From the NCBI RefSeq assembly GCF_033568475.1, contig NC_133123.1, positions 17,842,622 through 17,906,621 of the forward strand: a stretch of 64,000 bases of DNA. Direction: 5' to 3'. The stretch is from Henckelia pumila. Lineage: Eukaryota; Streptophyta; Magnoliopsida; Lamiales; Gesneriaceae. The position numbers and the translations under genes were made by a program. This document shows, piece after piece, positions 23,707 to 35,138 of the stretch (positions within the stretch are counted from its first letter, which is position 1; every line of letters begins with the position of its first letter). The notes below the pieces were generated by a model, which was given only the letters and a program-made list of their open reading frames with translations, did not search any database and was not told the origin of the DNA.

Positions 23707-23769
23707 TGTTTTGGCGGAAAATTACTATATTTAGTAAAAAATCCGCTTTTATATATATATAGATATAGA

Positions 23770-25148
23770 TTTGTAATAACATACTTCAGTTAAGACATAT
23801 TCATCGCCTATTCTGAAAATTCCTAGTATAAATTTCAACACAATAATCAAACAATGATTCTTTTGAAGGAGTTATTTAACTAAATGACGTACATTTGTTT
23901 GACCATAAATTTGAAATCAAACCTTCTTAGTTCTTAATTACCTTTCATTTATCTATATTTCTTATATGTTTGAAGGTCAATTTGCAAAAAATTTCTTAAG
24001 AAATGTCGTAGATCAATTTTTTTAACCAATTTCATTATTCAAACTATCTCGTTTTTTGAACCCTAGGTTCAGATAAAAGTGACCACTTCAAACTAATAGC
24101 TTAGACGAACAACTTGAGTGTTGGCCAGGAACAAGGGGAACCTTGATGATCATTTATTTGCTTGAAAAGTATGACATGAATGAACAACTTTTTTTAAATA
24201 TGAAAGTGATTGCTCGAGAATTTCTTATAGATCAAATTGTAAAGAGATGAGTCGAGAGTTCTTAATGATTCTTGATCTCCTCAAATACACGAACTTTCAA
24301 GTTTCAACATTGTATATGTTATTCAATGTTAAGATTTTTAGCATTGACTGAAAAAAAAAACAATATGTTTATTTCCTTTATCTTCATAATATGCTGTAAT
24401 TAATGATTCTAGACATAACAAATATGGCAATTGACGACTCCCGATAAAGTTAATTCAGTAGAGAAAATTAGTCATAGCATATCTACATGTTATTAGAAGA
24501 TATTCTTAAATCATTGAAACACAATGATTGTTGTGCAAGATTAGTCTGACGATTTCTCACTTGTCAACGTAGTAGGTGACTTGTACTATCTTGATGTAGT
24601 AGTGTAAGAGCCAAATATTCAAATGATTCCAGCTTAGGTTATGGAAACAACTAGTGTGTTATATTAGATTGACAAACATTTCTTTAGAGTGACTATCATG
24701 GATAGATAGCAGTCCAGTTGGAATCTCAAAGAGAAATTGATCCAATTTTATTATAACTTGATCTAGTGCGCTTGCTAGAATTCCCAATCGAAATTATCGG
24801 TCAACAACTTTTCTTTAGAATGACTATCATGAATAGATAGCGGTCCAGCTAGAATCTCAAAGAGAAATCAATCCAATTTGATTTTAGGATGACCAGTTCT
24901 AAAACTATAGTTACATTAAAATAGTAGTTACTTCCTAAAACAATCACATGTTTGCTATTACTAAAACTAAGAAAATTTCATACTGACAAATTGCATACTC
25001 TGATACGAGCTAGCAATATAAAGAGTTCTCACTGAATATATATGTATATTTAAAACAAGGTAGCCATTAGTTTTTTAAAATTAAAAAAAGAAAGGAAAAG
25101 AAGAAAGAACAAGGGAACCATTACCACACTATTAAACTTAACATAATC
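23770..25148. other. Intergenic region, one direct repeat
   Basis: No gene is seen. A block of about 75 bp (CTTTAGAGTGACTATCATGG, then GATAGATAGC, then AATCTCAAAGAGAAAT) occurs at about 24680 and again at about 24811. Confidence 0.55.
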
Positions 25149-28124
25149 TCATACATTTGCTAGAGGTTTGGCTTCACAAATTGATCCATTCATCCCAATA
25201 AAATCATAGCCACTTCTTGTATGCAACGCAAGATCCATGGATGGACCTTCGCGTTTAATCTCAACGCCTTTTATTTCTTGTCTCCCTCTTGTGTAACTTG
25301 GTTCACAAACTGTTCCATCGACTCCATTTAATAGCGGTGATCTATCATTGCCATTCCAATCTCGTTCGTTTTCCTTAATGCCTTGCATGAAACTTGATAG
25401 AGCTAAGTTGAAATCGGTAAGTTGAGTTTTCGTGAACTCTAGACTACCGGGGTGGTTCAAGTCAGCTGATAAGCTGTGCTCAGCTTTTTCTAATATGGCT
25501 TGCAAGTACTTCCCTTGAGCCTCAATTCGTATTTGCAGTTTCTTCTGCACCTGTTACAAGAAAAGGAATGAAGTAATCTCAGGTTGTTTGATTTGCTTTT
25601 TATTTTCTTTGCCAAAATAAGAGATATGATTGGATATACAGCATGTTGTGCCTCCACAATGTCTCCCAATATTGCTCCGAAGAGCAACTAAAACATGTCA
25701 AAACTGTTGACCGAGTATAGTTGTATCAAAAATTATAGTTGGTAATCACATCACAACTCAAATCTATTAAACTATACGAGGACTCCTATATTCAGCAGTT
25801 CATGTCTGTCAGTAGCACTTGAAAATCAAAGCTTGACCTCCTCAAGCCATTGTTCTAGTTGAGCTCGTAGTCGAACTTGTCAATCAATCTGAAGGTTTTG
25901 ATCTTGGGCCTTAATTCCAAGCAATTCGATACACATGTGAGTCTATTTCTAGCATGTCAAGCAATTAAATATTCAAATCTGTCTTGTGTCCATCTCCTTA
26001 CAAACAAAATATTTACACAATGACAAGAACTGGATTATATCCAAAGCAGGTCTACTCCTGGTCGACATACCTCAAGCTGTTCTTCAAGTATTTTCTCCAC
26101 TTCAAGCTGACACTTTAGTGCTTCAGCAATGGGAATTTCCCTGCGAAGAATATTATCATCCACTTTAACAAGACATGAAAACAATACCTAAAAATGTGTA
26201 AAGTAATCTATATTGGAGTAACCTACCCTTGATCATTGGTCATGCTTGATGAATTTGTACTTGCGCTCACACCGTGCCAGGTTTGATATCCATCAGAATT
26301 TTCTGCTGAGATTAAAGTAGCAGGAATGCAAATATTGAGAACAACTACTTAAATTGTCATGTAGCCGAGCGGGAGACCAAAATTAACACGGACAACCAAA
26401 AAGTCACCCTCTAAGAGTTTTAAAAAATTGTAAGTTTTGTCGTGTTAAAACATAACAAGTCCCTTTGTTCAGTAACTTTTTGGATCCGGCACTTGTGCTA
26501 AGCCATTTACAAAAAGATCAAAAGTGAAACAAAAAACGATCGTAAAATAAAGATTCTATTAGGTTGAAGCACTGTTTATCCGGCTCTGAGGCCACAAACC
26601 AATGTAGGGGCGACTTTGCACAATGAGCTCCACTAACAACTATTTTGTATGCTTTTTACTCAGTTGGTAGTAAAATTAAGCACATTTTCTTAAAAGACCA
26701 TCTATATCTCTTCTGCAATATGACAGAATTTGCAGGGTATTATCTCTACCAAAACATTCAGAAATGGTCTCTAAGAGGGATTTCATTCTAAAAAAGAATT
26801 ACATTAACCGAAGACCGTAGTGAACTCACCATTGTGCTCTTTATTGTGTTCAATTACTTGCTGTTTTTTTGCCTGTTGCTGTCCAAGTCTATATTTCTGC
26901 ACTACCAAATATCAAAGATTATCCCTTTATTTGTCTGACGAGAATATGAATGATATTGATTAAAAATGATATGCTTTTACGAGACAAGAAACAGTGCCTG
27001 CAGATGGCTTTTTAAATGATACAGTGTCAAGCCCTTCAATCCCATTACCCTCAGTACTGATTTGGGAGTTGCCTCTGCAAGTTCAAAACCATCAAACTTA
27101 AAACACAACATTGATACTAATGCACATTGTTTTCTGGGCGAATACCACGTTTACATTTAATTTAATTAAGACAGAGGAGTTCATGCTCTGATATCCGATT
27201 TCTCGACATATGACAAATATAGAAGTCCTGCGAAGTGCACTAAACAATACTTCCAATGATTCAATCATAATGATAGAATAAAAAGACTTCTCATCCTAGG
27301 TCCAACACAAGCCAGACCATTCAGCAGATTATGCTAGCAGTTACTTCGTTTTCATCGTACTGATACCAAAATAATTCTCAAATTGCTGGAGAAATTATTT
27401 CTGTAGCCTCATAAATCATGTCAAATTCTTCCCTAAAACCGATATGGGACATGGGAAATTGCAAAGCTAATGAATATGTTAGTCAAAAAGATTAAAAGTT
27501 TCACAAACTTGAATGAATATGAATCACACCATAGCCTTGTTTTGAAACAAAGTTGGCAGTATAATGTGCAACAGAGTACTGAGAAACTCGGTGTGCTCAC
27601 CTTATCTATCTGTGATCAAACACATCATACTTTTCCATCTTTTTTCCAGTGAAAATATACAGGAAGGCGAGGTCCGAGCGGGTTAATAATTTTCGCGGAT
27701 CCCATCAGATCATTGAGTGCGTTTTAGAAAACGAAACTTTACTCTTCGAAAAAAGTTGCTTATATATGATTTGAAAAAGTTATCCCCAGTTCATCCTCTT
27801 TAATACAACTCTACAATGTGTAAATCAAATCGTCGACACTGACATCTTGAGCAAGCATCACAAGAAATAAGAGAGATACATGTGGAAATTTTTGACAAAT
27901 TTCAATAACAAAGTTACCGAAAATAGATGAATCTACTCACAATCAGAGCCAAAAAAAGCAGAAAATAAAGAAAAAAATGACTCACTGTCAGGGCCACCAA
28001 GCCTAGTGACAGCATCCACAAAACGATCATGCAAATCAGGAGTCCATCGCAACCGTGGCCTTAGATCTCTTAGTCCGACACCTCTGCCGCCGCAGCTGTG
28101 TATTCCCTCCTCCATCGCCACCAC
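25149..28124 (-). CDS. MYB-CC (PHR1-like/PHL) transcription factor, six exons
   Basis: The gene encodes a GARP/MYB-CC transcription factor, a family that binds P1BS-type sites and includes the phosphate-starvation regulator PHR1. The CDS is join(25149-25550, 26071-26140, 26227-26305, 26830-26896, 26998-27074, 27986-28124) on the minus strand: 834 nt, 277 aa, all junctions in phase. Residues about 22-76 form the single MYB-like domain, starting with R-P-R-L-R-W-T-P-D-L-H-D-R-F-V, containing K-A-T-P-K-S-V-L-R-V-M and ending T-L-Y-H-L-K-S-H-L-Q. Residues about 125-170 form the coiled coil with the family signature L-Q-I-R-I-E-A-Q-G-K-Y-L-Q. The tail is acidic and has no known domain. The first Met was chosen; a second lies three residues later. 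Five introns are GT-AG except the one after exon 2, where the conserved S-H-L-Q junction is followed by GC instead of GT. The subfamily member is not resolved. Confidence 0.9.
26897..26997 (-). other. Probable GC-AG intron of the MYB-CC gene
   Basis: This short intron separates the conserved Leu-Gln at 26998 from Lys-Tyr-Arg-Leu-Gly at 26896, the usual family intron position. The exon ends CTGCAG and the intron begins GCACTG, so a GC donor is required; the acceptor is TAGTGCAG. GC-AG introns are a minor but real class in plants. Confidence 0.7.
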
Positions 28125-28199
28125 TCACCCCACATACACGCAGAAAAAAACTTTAGAATTCTCTCCCCCTGTCACTTTTCTTCGAGCCAACCTTCACTT

Positions 28200-28900
28200 T
28201 TAAAACAAAGAAATACAAAATTAGTCGAGAAAGGAAAGTAGCAGATTAAATAAAACCCAGAATTGATCGAATCCTGCGTTGCATAATTATAATGTCAAAA
28301 AAGGCTTCAATAATGTACGAGCAGAAGTTCAAAAGCAAAGATCGAACTTTCCAATAAAGCAATCGACAACTACACCAAAACCCATGAATTTTTTTTACCC
28401 TTTTTCATTCTTTTTTTCCTTTTGTTTGTTTTTCTTGGAAATATGTTCACTTATCACTCATTAGTCATTTACACAAATAATTTACACACAGTAGACGAAG
28501 TGATGTAACAGATATGCACGTACATCCATTTGGATTTATCCGATTCTGCCGTTTGTTTATGGGGATGCGAAGTGGGAATCTGCAAATAGAAAAGAACATG
28601 GCGAGGAAAATTCGGCGGCGAATCTGAAGAAACATGAGTGCCGGATCAGTAGTAAAGAAATGGGAGGAATTCTTGATCCTGTAGCAGTGGGAGTACGAAA
28701 GGTGGAACTTTTGGACCGTCAGATTACTAGAAATGTTTGACTTTCCTGGTTTCTGTCGGGAGTTGACGGTCGAGATTCAGAGCTGAGGAAGATGAATTAA
28801 CAGGGGAATGCTGCCACGTGGGAGCCAGCGTGGAATATTCTGCGTCTGAAGTGGAGACAGGAATATTCCTGCAGCTCACGTGCCACGTCTTTCATATGAA
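28200..28900 (-). promoter_or_regulatory. Upstream region of the MYB-CC gene with P1BS and G-box sites
   Basis: Two copies of the palindrome GAATATTC, which fits the PHR1-binding consensus GNATATNC, lie at 28833-28840 and 28861-28868. CACGTG G-boxes lie at 28815-28820 and 28877-28882, and a further CACGTC begins at 28885. They are about 700-760 bp above the start codon. Function is inferred from motif match and neighbouring gene family only. Confidence 0.5.
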
Positions 28901-29004
28901 GACATCCAATTGGGTGCGCAAAATATGTTGCATTATGTCCGGGTGTGCAGCGGGGTTTAGTACATGTCGTTCGCAGGGCACTACCTTGCGGGTGATGTGT
29001 AACT

Positions 29005-29064
29005 TTATGATTGATCAAAATTAGTGGGTCACACATGGGGTTCACTGATTTTAATCAATCATAA
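29005..29064. repeat. Short inverted repeat
   Basis: TTATGATTGATCAAAAT at the left pairs with ATTTTAATCAATCATAA at the right around a loop of about 25 bp. It is probably the core of a MITE. A second small hairpin (GCACAGCA / TGCTGTGC) lies near 29131-29153. Confidence 0.55.
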
Positions 29065-29238
29065 CATCTACTCAACCAGCGGATCAAATATGTGGGTAGT
29101 GTCGTAAAAGTGATATGGACGGACCGGATTGCACAGCAGATTTTTTGCTGTGCGATTTGGTTCGTTCAGATCAAGTCAGGGTAGCTATCCTAAGGGTAGC
29201 ATGAATCGATCCCAAATACGTTGGGCTTACTCATATAA

Positions 29239-29767
29239 GAGCACGTTCAACAATGTGAGAATTTTGGTGTGAGGATATTGATAATTTGATCGCATGATAA
29301 TGTCAGTATTGATAACTTCATGGTAGATGGTGTGATGATGTTATAGTAATGATGTTGAAATATTAATTTTTATTATGTTTAATATTTTTCTTTAAACATA
29401 ATAAAATTGAACATAAATATAACAAATTTAAAATACACATAATTAAAATTTTAAAACTTACTGAAAATATAAAAACACACAAAATAAAAATTCACACAAT
29501 AACAAAAGAAAAGAAATAAAATAAAATAAAGAAGACAATAAATTAAAAAATTACAACCGAATAAAATATAATGAAAATACTAACGAAATAAATTACTAAT
29601 TGAATCTTTTTCGAAGAATATTTTCTTTCTTCTTCATGTAATTCTGACGTTGAATGTCAGTAAGTCTTGGATCGTTAACATCTTTTTTCATTATTCGATT
29701 TTCTTCCTCCATATTGATTATTTCTTGTTCCCTCACCCTCATCTCGTGCTCCATCATCCCCATATTC
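29239..29767 (-). mobile_element. PIF/Harbinger remnant, interrupted on the right
   Basis: The left terminus GAGCACGTTCAACAATGTGAG follows a TAA target trinucleotide (29236-29238), as in PIF/Harbinger elements. The same terminus (GAGCACGTTCAATGGTGAG) ends the MITE at 50982-51076. The right part is cut at 29767 by a gypsy LTR, so the other terminus is not in place. Confidence 0.7.
29596..29767 (-). pseudogene. C-terminal fragment of Harbinger-associated ORF1
   Basis: The frame contains M-E-H-E-M-R-V-R-E-Q-E, then E-E-N-R-I-M-K-K-D and a D-I-Q-R-Q-N-Y-M end. This resembles the C-terminus of the Myb/NAM-associated proteins encoded as ORF1 by plant Harbinger elements (...M...D...L...Q..Y). The apparent upstream extension of the frame beyond 29767 is LTR sequence and not part of the protein. 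Confidence 0.6.
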
Positions 29768-31561
29768 TGTGAAGACCCGGACCAACCATGAAAGGGAGAT
29801 GATAATTGTTGAACCACAAAAAAGGAATATTTTGAAAATGTCATTTATATTGGCTTTTGTGGGTAGTTAAACAAGCCATAAATCCAATAATGAAGGCTAA
29901 TTTCAGTTCAAGAAAACCAAGAGCCATGGACCACCATTATTTCATCATTATATCAAGACATAATGGTCATAATGCTAGGATTGAATGCCTATAATCCACC
30001 TACAAATATACATCAGCTGAAGGGAGAAATCACACCCAAAAACGCAGCAAAACATCTCCCAAATTCGAACATAAGCTCTTAAATTTTAAGCATTTCTGCA
30101 GCAGTTAGAAGGTCATCTTTTAGAACCTCTTTTCGCCAATACAGAGATCAAAATATGATATCCACCGTTCACAATGTACCTTTTTATTTATACATACTCT
30201 CTTCAAGTTTCAACCTAATCCAACGGTTATATTTGTGTAAAACGTCTTCTCAAGAATACTGCACAAATTTAAAGCGAGAAGAGAGTAGTTTCTGTTTTTT
30301 GTCCAGAAACCAATTCAAATTACAACCAAATTCGATCTTACTGTTCAGAGTTTCTTTCACGTCTCTATAAACGTGTTGTCCAAATTTTATCACGATCCAA
30401 CGGTTCAACATGTCGCAAACTCTTATGAAAGGTGACTGATTATCAAGAATATGCAAATCCGAGAACTCTCCTATTTTCGAGCAAGAAGTGCAGCATATTT
30501 TGTACCCTTTTTTGACCAATTTCAAAGTCAAATGAGGGCCTAAGTTCCGTCCAAGAATCACACAGGGAGCTGCTACCCAAGACCGATTAGATACTACAAA
30601 TTCGAAGCACCAAATTCTGCACATACAAGTTCGAGGATTTGAAAGCTTTCGTGTTCGATCATGTCAGCAAGTTTCATTCACATTTTTAATCCAGTTGAGC
30701 AAGTTCAAAGACTACCAAAACCTATTTAAGCATTAGAAGTAAGTGGGATTTTATACCTATATTTCTTGATATAAGTCTTTACACTTATATTTATTTTTGA
30801 GTGAGTTCAAGTTTTATAAAATAAATTACATATGTTTTTTTTTGAAAACTCGATAGACATAATATATATTCGTTTTACTTGATATGCTACCTTGAATTCG
30901 TTGGTTGTTCGATATTAGATAAAGTATTCGAAGCATGTTAGAATTATTTGAAATGCACTGTTAAGATTCGAGTTAGAAGTGGCTAAGGAAATTTTCGATA
31001 ATTTGATTTGATTTGGCCCTGATGCGGTGGGATATAATAACCGTTTCTTTGACATCGCTCCTTAGAGGACTAACATATTGGGGACTGATCAGTAAACCAT
31101 GAAAAATGAGATGATTTTCAGTCTACGTTTGTTTTGTGTTCATGTTAGATTCAACATACTTATATTATTTCGAGATTATGATTATGATCTGTATACGTAT
31201 ATATGTAAATATATCTTTGGTGTTTATTATGCTCGATCGGCCCCCACTTACTGAGTGTTTTCCCAAATGCTCACCCTCTTACTTCCCTGCTCAAATACGG
31301 GCGAAGATTAGTTGGAAGATGATGAACAACATACATTTTGGGGTTGGTGATCAAGTTCAAGATATGAAAATTCAAGTAGCCATTCCAATTTTATTTCTTA
31401 CTACGTTATCGCTTCCGCACTTGTGTTTTTCTTTGTAAAAACAGTTATGGCTTATGAAATGGACTAGTTTTTGGCAATATTTGTACTATGAGGCTTGTTG
31501 TTTTAATATTAAATTATTAAACAACGTCGATTTCGACCAACCTCGATTTCGGGACGTGACA
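29768..31561 (+). mobile_element. Ty3/gypsy-type 5' LTR (1,794 bp)
   Basis: It starts TGTGAAGACCCGGACC and ends CGGGACGTGACA, giving matching short inverted ends (TGTGAAGACCCG against TGTCACGTCCCG). Directly after it, at 31568-31580, lies TGGTATCGGAGCC, one base from the canonical initiator-Met-tRNA primer-binding site. The left flank (29763-29767, TATTC) is Harbinger sequence. Confidence 0.8.
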
Positions 31562-31567
31562 TTTAAG

Positions 31568-31580
31568 TGGTATCGGAGCC
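31568..31580 (+). promoter_or_regulatory. Primer-binding site of the gypsy element
   Basis: TGGTATCGGAGCC matches the canonical TGGTATCAGAGCC with one change and stands six bases after the LTR end. Confidence 0.8.
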
Positions 31581-33035
31581 GCCAGGTTCCATAATCCGGA
31601 TGGGAGGAGTTTTTTGCTGAAAAAAAATTCGGTTGTGAAGCAGCCCTAGTTCAGATAGACCAGCTGGGACAATAGACCAGTTGGGAGAGAAAAAATCTGA
31701 AAAGACAAAATAGCTGACTGATAGAATAGATTTGTTAATAGTAATCAGATACTAGAATGAACTTCAATTTTGTCCTTGAACGAGTTATGGGACGTGCAAG
31801 TACTCAAATCAAGTTAGCTACAACCCAACACCAGTTAGCGCAAAGAACGTACATGAAGAAGAGCCAATAGAAGTATACGTGCCTAAAATGCCACAGACTA
31901 GCTTATCACCAAACGGAAGAATTTTAATTCGTAAATCTGCCACACAATATCTTGTGTGTTTAGCTAAGGGTAAACTAATTAAGGATGATTCTAGTTAGGA
32001 GTAACTCAGTTAAAGGAATTTAGGTTTGAAATATTGAAAAATATGGTTCATGATATATTTAGAGAAGAATTCAACTATTAGTGATTCATCTAATAAGAAT
32101 TTGGGTAGGTAATCCTCATAGACAGAATTAAGAAAAGTCCGGCTAAAAGAAACATGCCGAGAGGATGGGTTTTTTAGTGAACTTGATAGAACCAAGTAAG
32201 ATAATTATGTAAATTGGGTTCAACTAGTAGATATATGCCAATAAGAAAATTTTTTATGGAGATTAATTGTGTCAAAATTATTTTTTTTGGGTTTAAATAA
32301 GATAGGATACAAAAGAGTTTATTAGTCTTTAAAACAAAAATGTATTCATCTTTTTGAAGTTATTTTCTCCCTCTCAATTAACCTATAAAATTGATTTCTC
32401 TTTTCACCTTACCCAATAGTTTAGACATTGTATTTGTTCATACCATATTTTGTATACGCTTTTCTTTTCTTTTCGTTTTTTTTTCGCCTCCGATTATACA
32501 TTTGAGTAAGACTTTATTTTTCCAAAGTCATTCTTCATCTTGATATAATAAGATCAGTTTGACAATATCATTCTTTTTAGTTTTGTTGTAATTCTATTCA
32601 AGACATACCACATTCTATATAAACTATTTCAGTTTTACCTCTGATGTTCATATCAAAATTTGTCACTTTCCTACTTTCATTTCTTTTAGAATATATCTCA
32701 TTTTATTGTTATTATTTTACTCAACCATGTTATCCAGTCATATGATAAACTTTATATAATTGGCAGCCTCACCTATTTGCTAATATATATGTTCACTCAT
32801 AGTCTAGATAACCCAATATTTTTTTATTTATAAATATATTCATCATACTAATTTTATTTGTTCGATTGAGTTATTTTGGCAATTTGTTTGAGTTACAAAG
32901 TTTTGTACATCAGTATTCAACTAGATTTATCTCCTCACAATTGATTACACCTGGTCATACCAACGTAGCTGATTCATTTGTTTAACCGATATCGTTAATT
33001 TTTCTGATAATTCACCTATATGAGCTTTTCATATT
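31581..33035 (+). other. Decayed internal region of gypsy element and flank
   Basis: No intact frame. A short coding-like piece follows 31760 (M-N-F-N-F-V-L-E-R-V-M-G-R), perhaps the gag start, and is soon broken. No protease, reverse transcriptase or second LTR is recognised before the copia insertion. The last 100 bp belong to a tandem repeat that resumes at 41643. Confidence 0.45.
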
Positions 33036-34689
33036 TGTTAGAACCTAATGGGGGGGGGGGGGGGGAGATTTAGGTTCTATTGGCAACTTTAGCAATTTAA
33101 AGTGATTATGCAAGTACGCAAGCGGAAGACTAGTAAAGCAATCAAATATAAAGCGGTAAATAAATGCGTAAAGTAAATAAAGCAGTAAAAGAGAGATAGG
33201 AATTGTTTATGGAAGTTCGACGATAAATCGTCTACGTCTCCCCTTCTTGGTTAAGTCGATTAACCAAGGATCCACTAGCACTTCGAATGTCTTGGCCTTG
33301 ATGACTCCAAGGATAGCCTTACAACTTGACACGATCACCGCGCCGATACAACTCAACACTCTTGGCCTTAAGGGCTCCAAGGATAGCCTCAACACAACAC
33401 TTGGCTTCACACTCAAGTGCTTACAACGATAGCACAACACACTTGGCTTCACACTCAAGTGTTTACAACAATAGCACAACACACTTGGCTTCACACTCAA
33501 GTGTTTACAACAATAGCACAACCAACTCACAAACTATTTTTACAAACACTCTCAAATATATCACACAAACACTTTGATAGTGAGAAATTGCTTGCAAAGG
33601 AGAGAAGAGATGAGTTGGGATGTCTCTAAATGGTCTTGGGAAGCCTCTATTTATAGTTGGCAAAGATTTGAATTTGAATTTGTGTGCTTGGAGCGTTTAT
33701 TGGGAAGCCAAGGAGTAGAGACAAAGTGTAGGCGCCGCTGCCTTCTTTTTCCAGCACTGAGCAGATTTTGTGGAAAAATCATATCTCTCAATCTAACCGT
33801 TGGATTGAGCTCAAATTTAGACAGTCGCTTGAAAACATCTCAATCTTCAATCTGAACGGTGGAGATTGAATTTGAAAGAATCAAACACGTCCAGTAAATC
33901 TCGGAAGTCGCAAAATCACGTTCTCGCTTTTGTTCTGAGCATTACTTTTCAAAAATTCGAATCTCACAATCCATCCGTTGGATTGGCCTGAAATTAACAC
34001 AAAATCTTTGTAACATCCGGATATTATCTTGATTGGTGGATATTGGATTTGGATGCCTCCATCGATTCCAGTAGTCTTCTGAATCCGATACTTCAGCAGT
34101 TAGCTCCTTGCAGAAATAGCTATTGTTCAACATATTTGCAAAACTCATAACTCCATATCCAGCCGTTGGATTGATTTGAAATTTGGATACAGACTTTAAA
34201 ACATCATGGAAATCCATGTGATCGGTGGAGATCGGATTTTAATAATCGAAGCATTCCCAGTTATTTTCTGAAGTTGAGTCTTCATAGTTCATTCCTTGCA
34301 GAAGTAAGTACTGTGCAGCTTTGTTAAAAAAATCATATCTCCATATCCAGCCGTTGGATTTCTCTCAAATTTGGAGAGAAGCTTGAGAACATCCTGATCT
34401 TGATTTTCACTGTTGGAGATCTGATTTGGATGACCGAAAAGTGCCCGGTGAATTTTGCAAGTTTCTGCTTTATAATATTGGCTTGTCCTTGTCCATTTCT
34501 TTTACAACTTCAAAGTAACTTCCAAGAATTTGATTGTTAATATGATCTAATCTGCAAAGTCTCACTTTAAATGGTTAGTAACAATTAACCGAGTTTTGTA
34601 ATCATCAAAACATAATAATATGAGATTTGTTAATGCATTAAAAACATTAATCTCATAACACGAGATTTGTATGCGTTTAAGGCGTAACA
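33036..34689 (-). repeat. 3' LTR of the copia element
   Basis: On the plus strand it runs from TGTTAGAACCTAATGGG to AAGGCGTAACA. It contains a run of about 17 G (the 5' LTR has 11) and three tandem 42-bp units with ACTTGGCTTCACACTCAAGT near 33390-33520. Confidence 0.95.
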
Positions 34690-35138
34690 ATATCCCCCTT
34701 TTTGATGATCACAAAACTTGGTTAAATAGGAGAAATAAATGTACAATATTAAATAAATAATTTAAATTTGCACAATATAATTGCATGAATAAAACTCCTC
34801 CTAAATTAAACAATTAGTTAAGAAGAGTTTGTTTATCAAATAACCAATTTTTTTTATTCTCTATGCATTTAAGCAAACTAACTCTCCCCCTTAGTTAAAG
34901 TATTTAACCAAACTAATTCTCCCCCTTTTTGTGATAATCAAAAAGACTGGAAAAGTAAATGCAAAACATGATAATTGAATATGATTTCTAAAAAGCAACA
35001 CATAAATTTCACATAAAATGTGAGCTTTATAACTTTGAATAAATACAATTAATTTGTATTATCCAAAATTAAGTTGCTCAAATTTTATATTAAGCTCCCC
35101 CTTAATATGACATTAAATTTATTTATGTCCACAAGTGA
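34690..35138 (-). other. Pol-to-LTR spacer with polypurine tracts
   Basis: The minus-strand purine tract AAAAAGGGGGATAT abuts the LTR and is the likely plus-strand primer. Three further AAGGGGGAG-type tracts lie at about 34885, 34919 and 35095. Multiple tracts in this position are known from SIRE-type elements. Confidence 0.75.

Larger units (their letters stand above)
20220..23740. repeat. Satellite array (about 117-bp unit) in Helitron A
   Basis: About 30 diverged monomers in one direction carry the same fixed word order as the array in Helitron B: AAATTTCAAATTTTGAAC, ATTGGTATATTATCATATAT, TTATGAAAATTTTCACATAT, AATTAACTGAAAT and GTGATAACATCCGATT. CA/TA microsatellites interrupt it near 20525-20570 and 21895-21958. 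Confidence 0.75.
18509..23763 (-). mobile_element. Helitron with decayed helicase (inner copy, A)
   Basis: On the minus strand the 3' end is a perfect hairpin (CCGTGCATCGCACGG, 18521-18535), then ATGAGATA and CTAG at 18509, with host T following. The 5' end is a TC at 23763-23762 (TCTATATATATATAAAAGC). The insertion lies between A and T as in all Helitrons. It carries remains of a PIF1-like helicase at 18618-20030; no Rep domain was found, and its expected place is occupied by satellite DNA. A slightly longer reading would put the 5' end at 23769. Confidence 0.7.

Noticed and set aside
25490..25687. Possible extra exon of the MYB-CC gene
   Set aside because: The coiled-coil signature is continuous from exon 5 to the last exon when this frame is skipped, and splice phases then agree.
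33392..33530. Direct repeats resembling a CRISPR array
   Set aside because: The 42-bp units are contiguous without unique spacers, and lie in a plant retrotransposon LTR.
33207..33577. Overlapping frames with repeated peptide motifs
   Set aside because: They result from the 42-bp tandem repeats in the copia LTR and recur at 40133-40462 in the other LTR.
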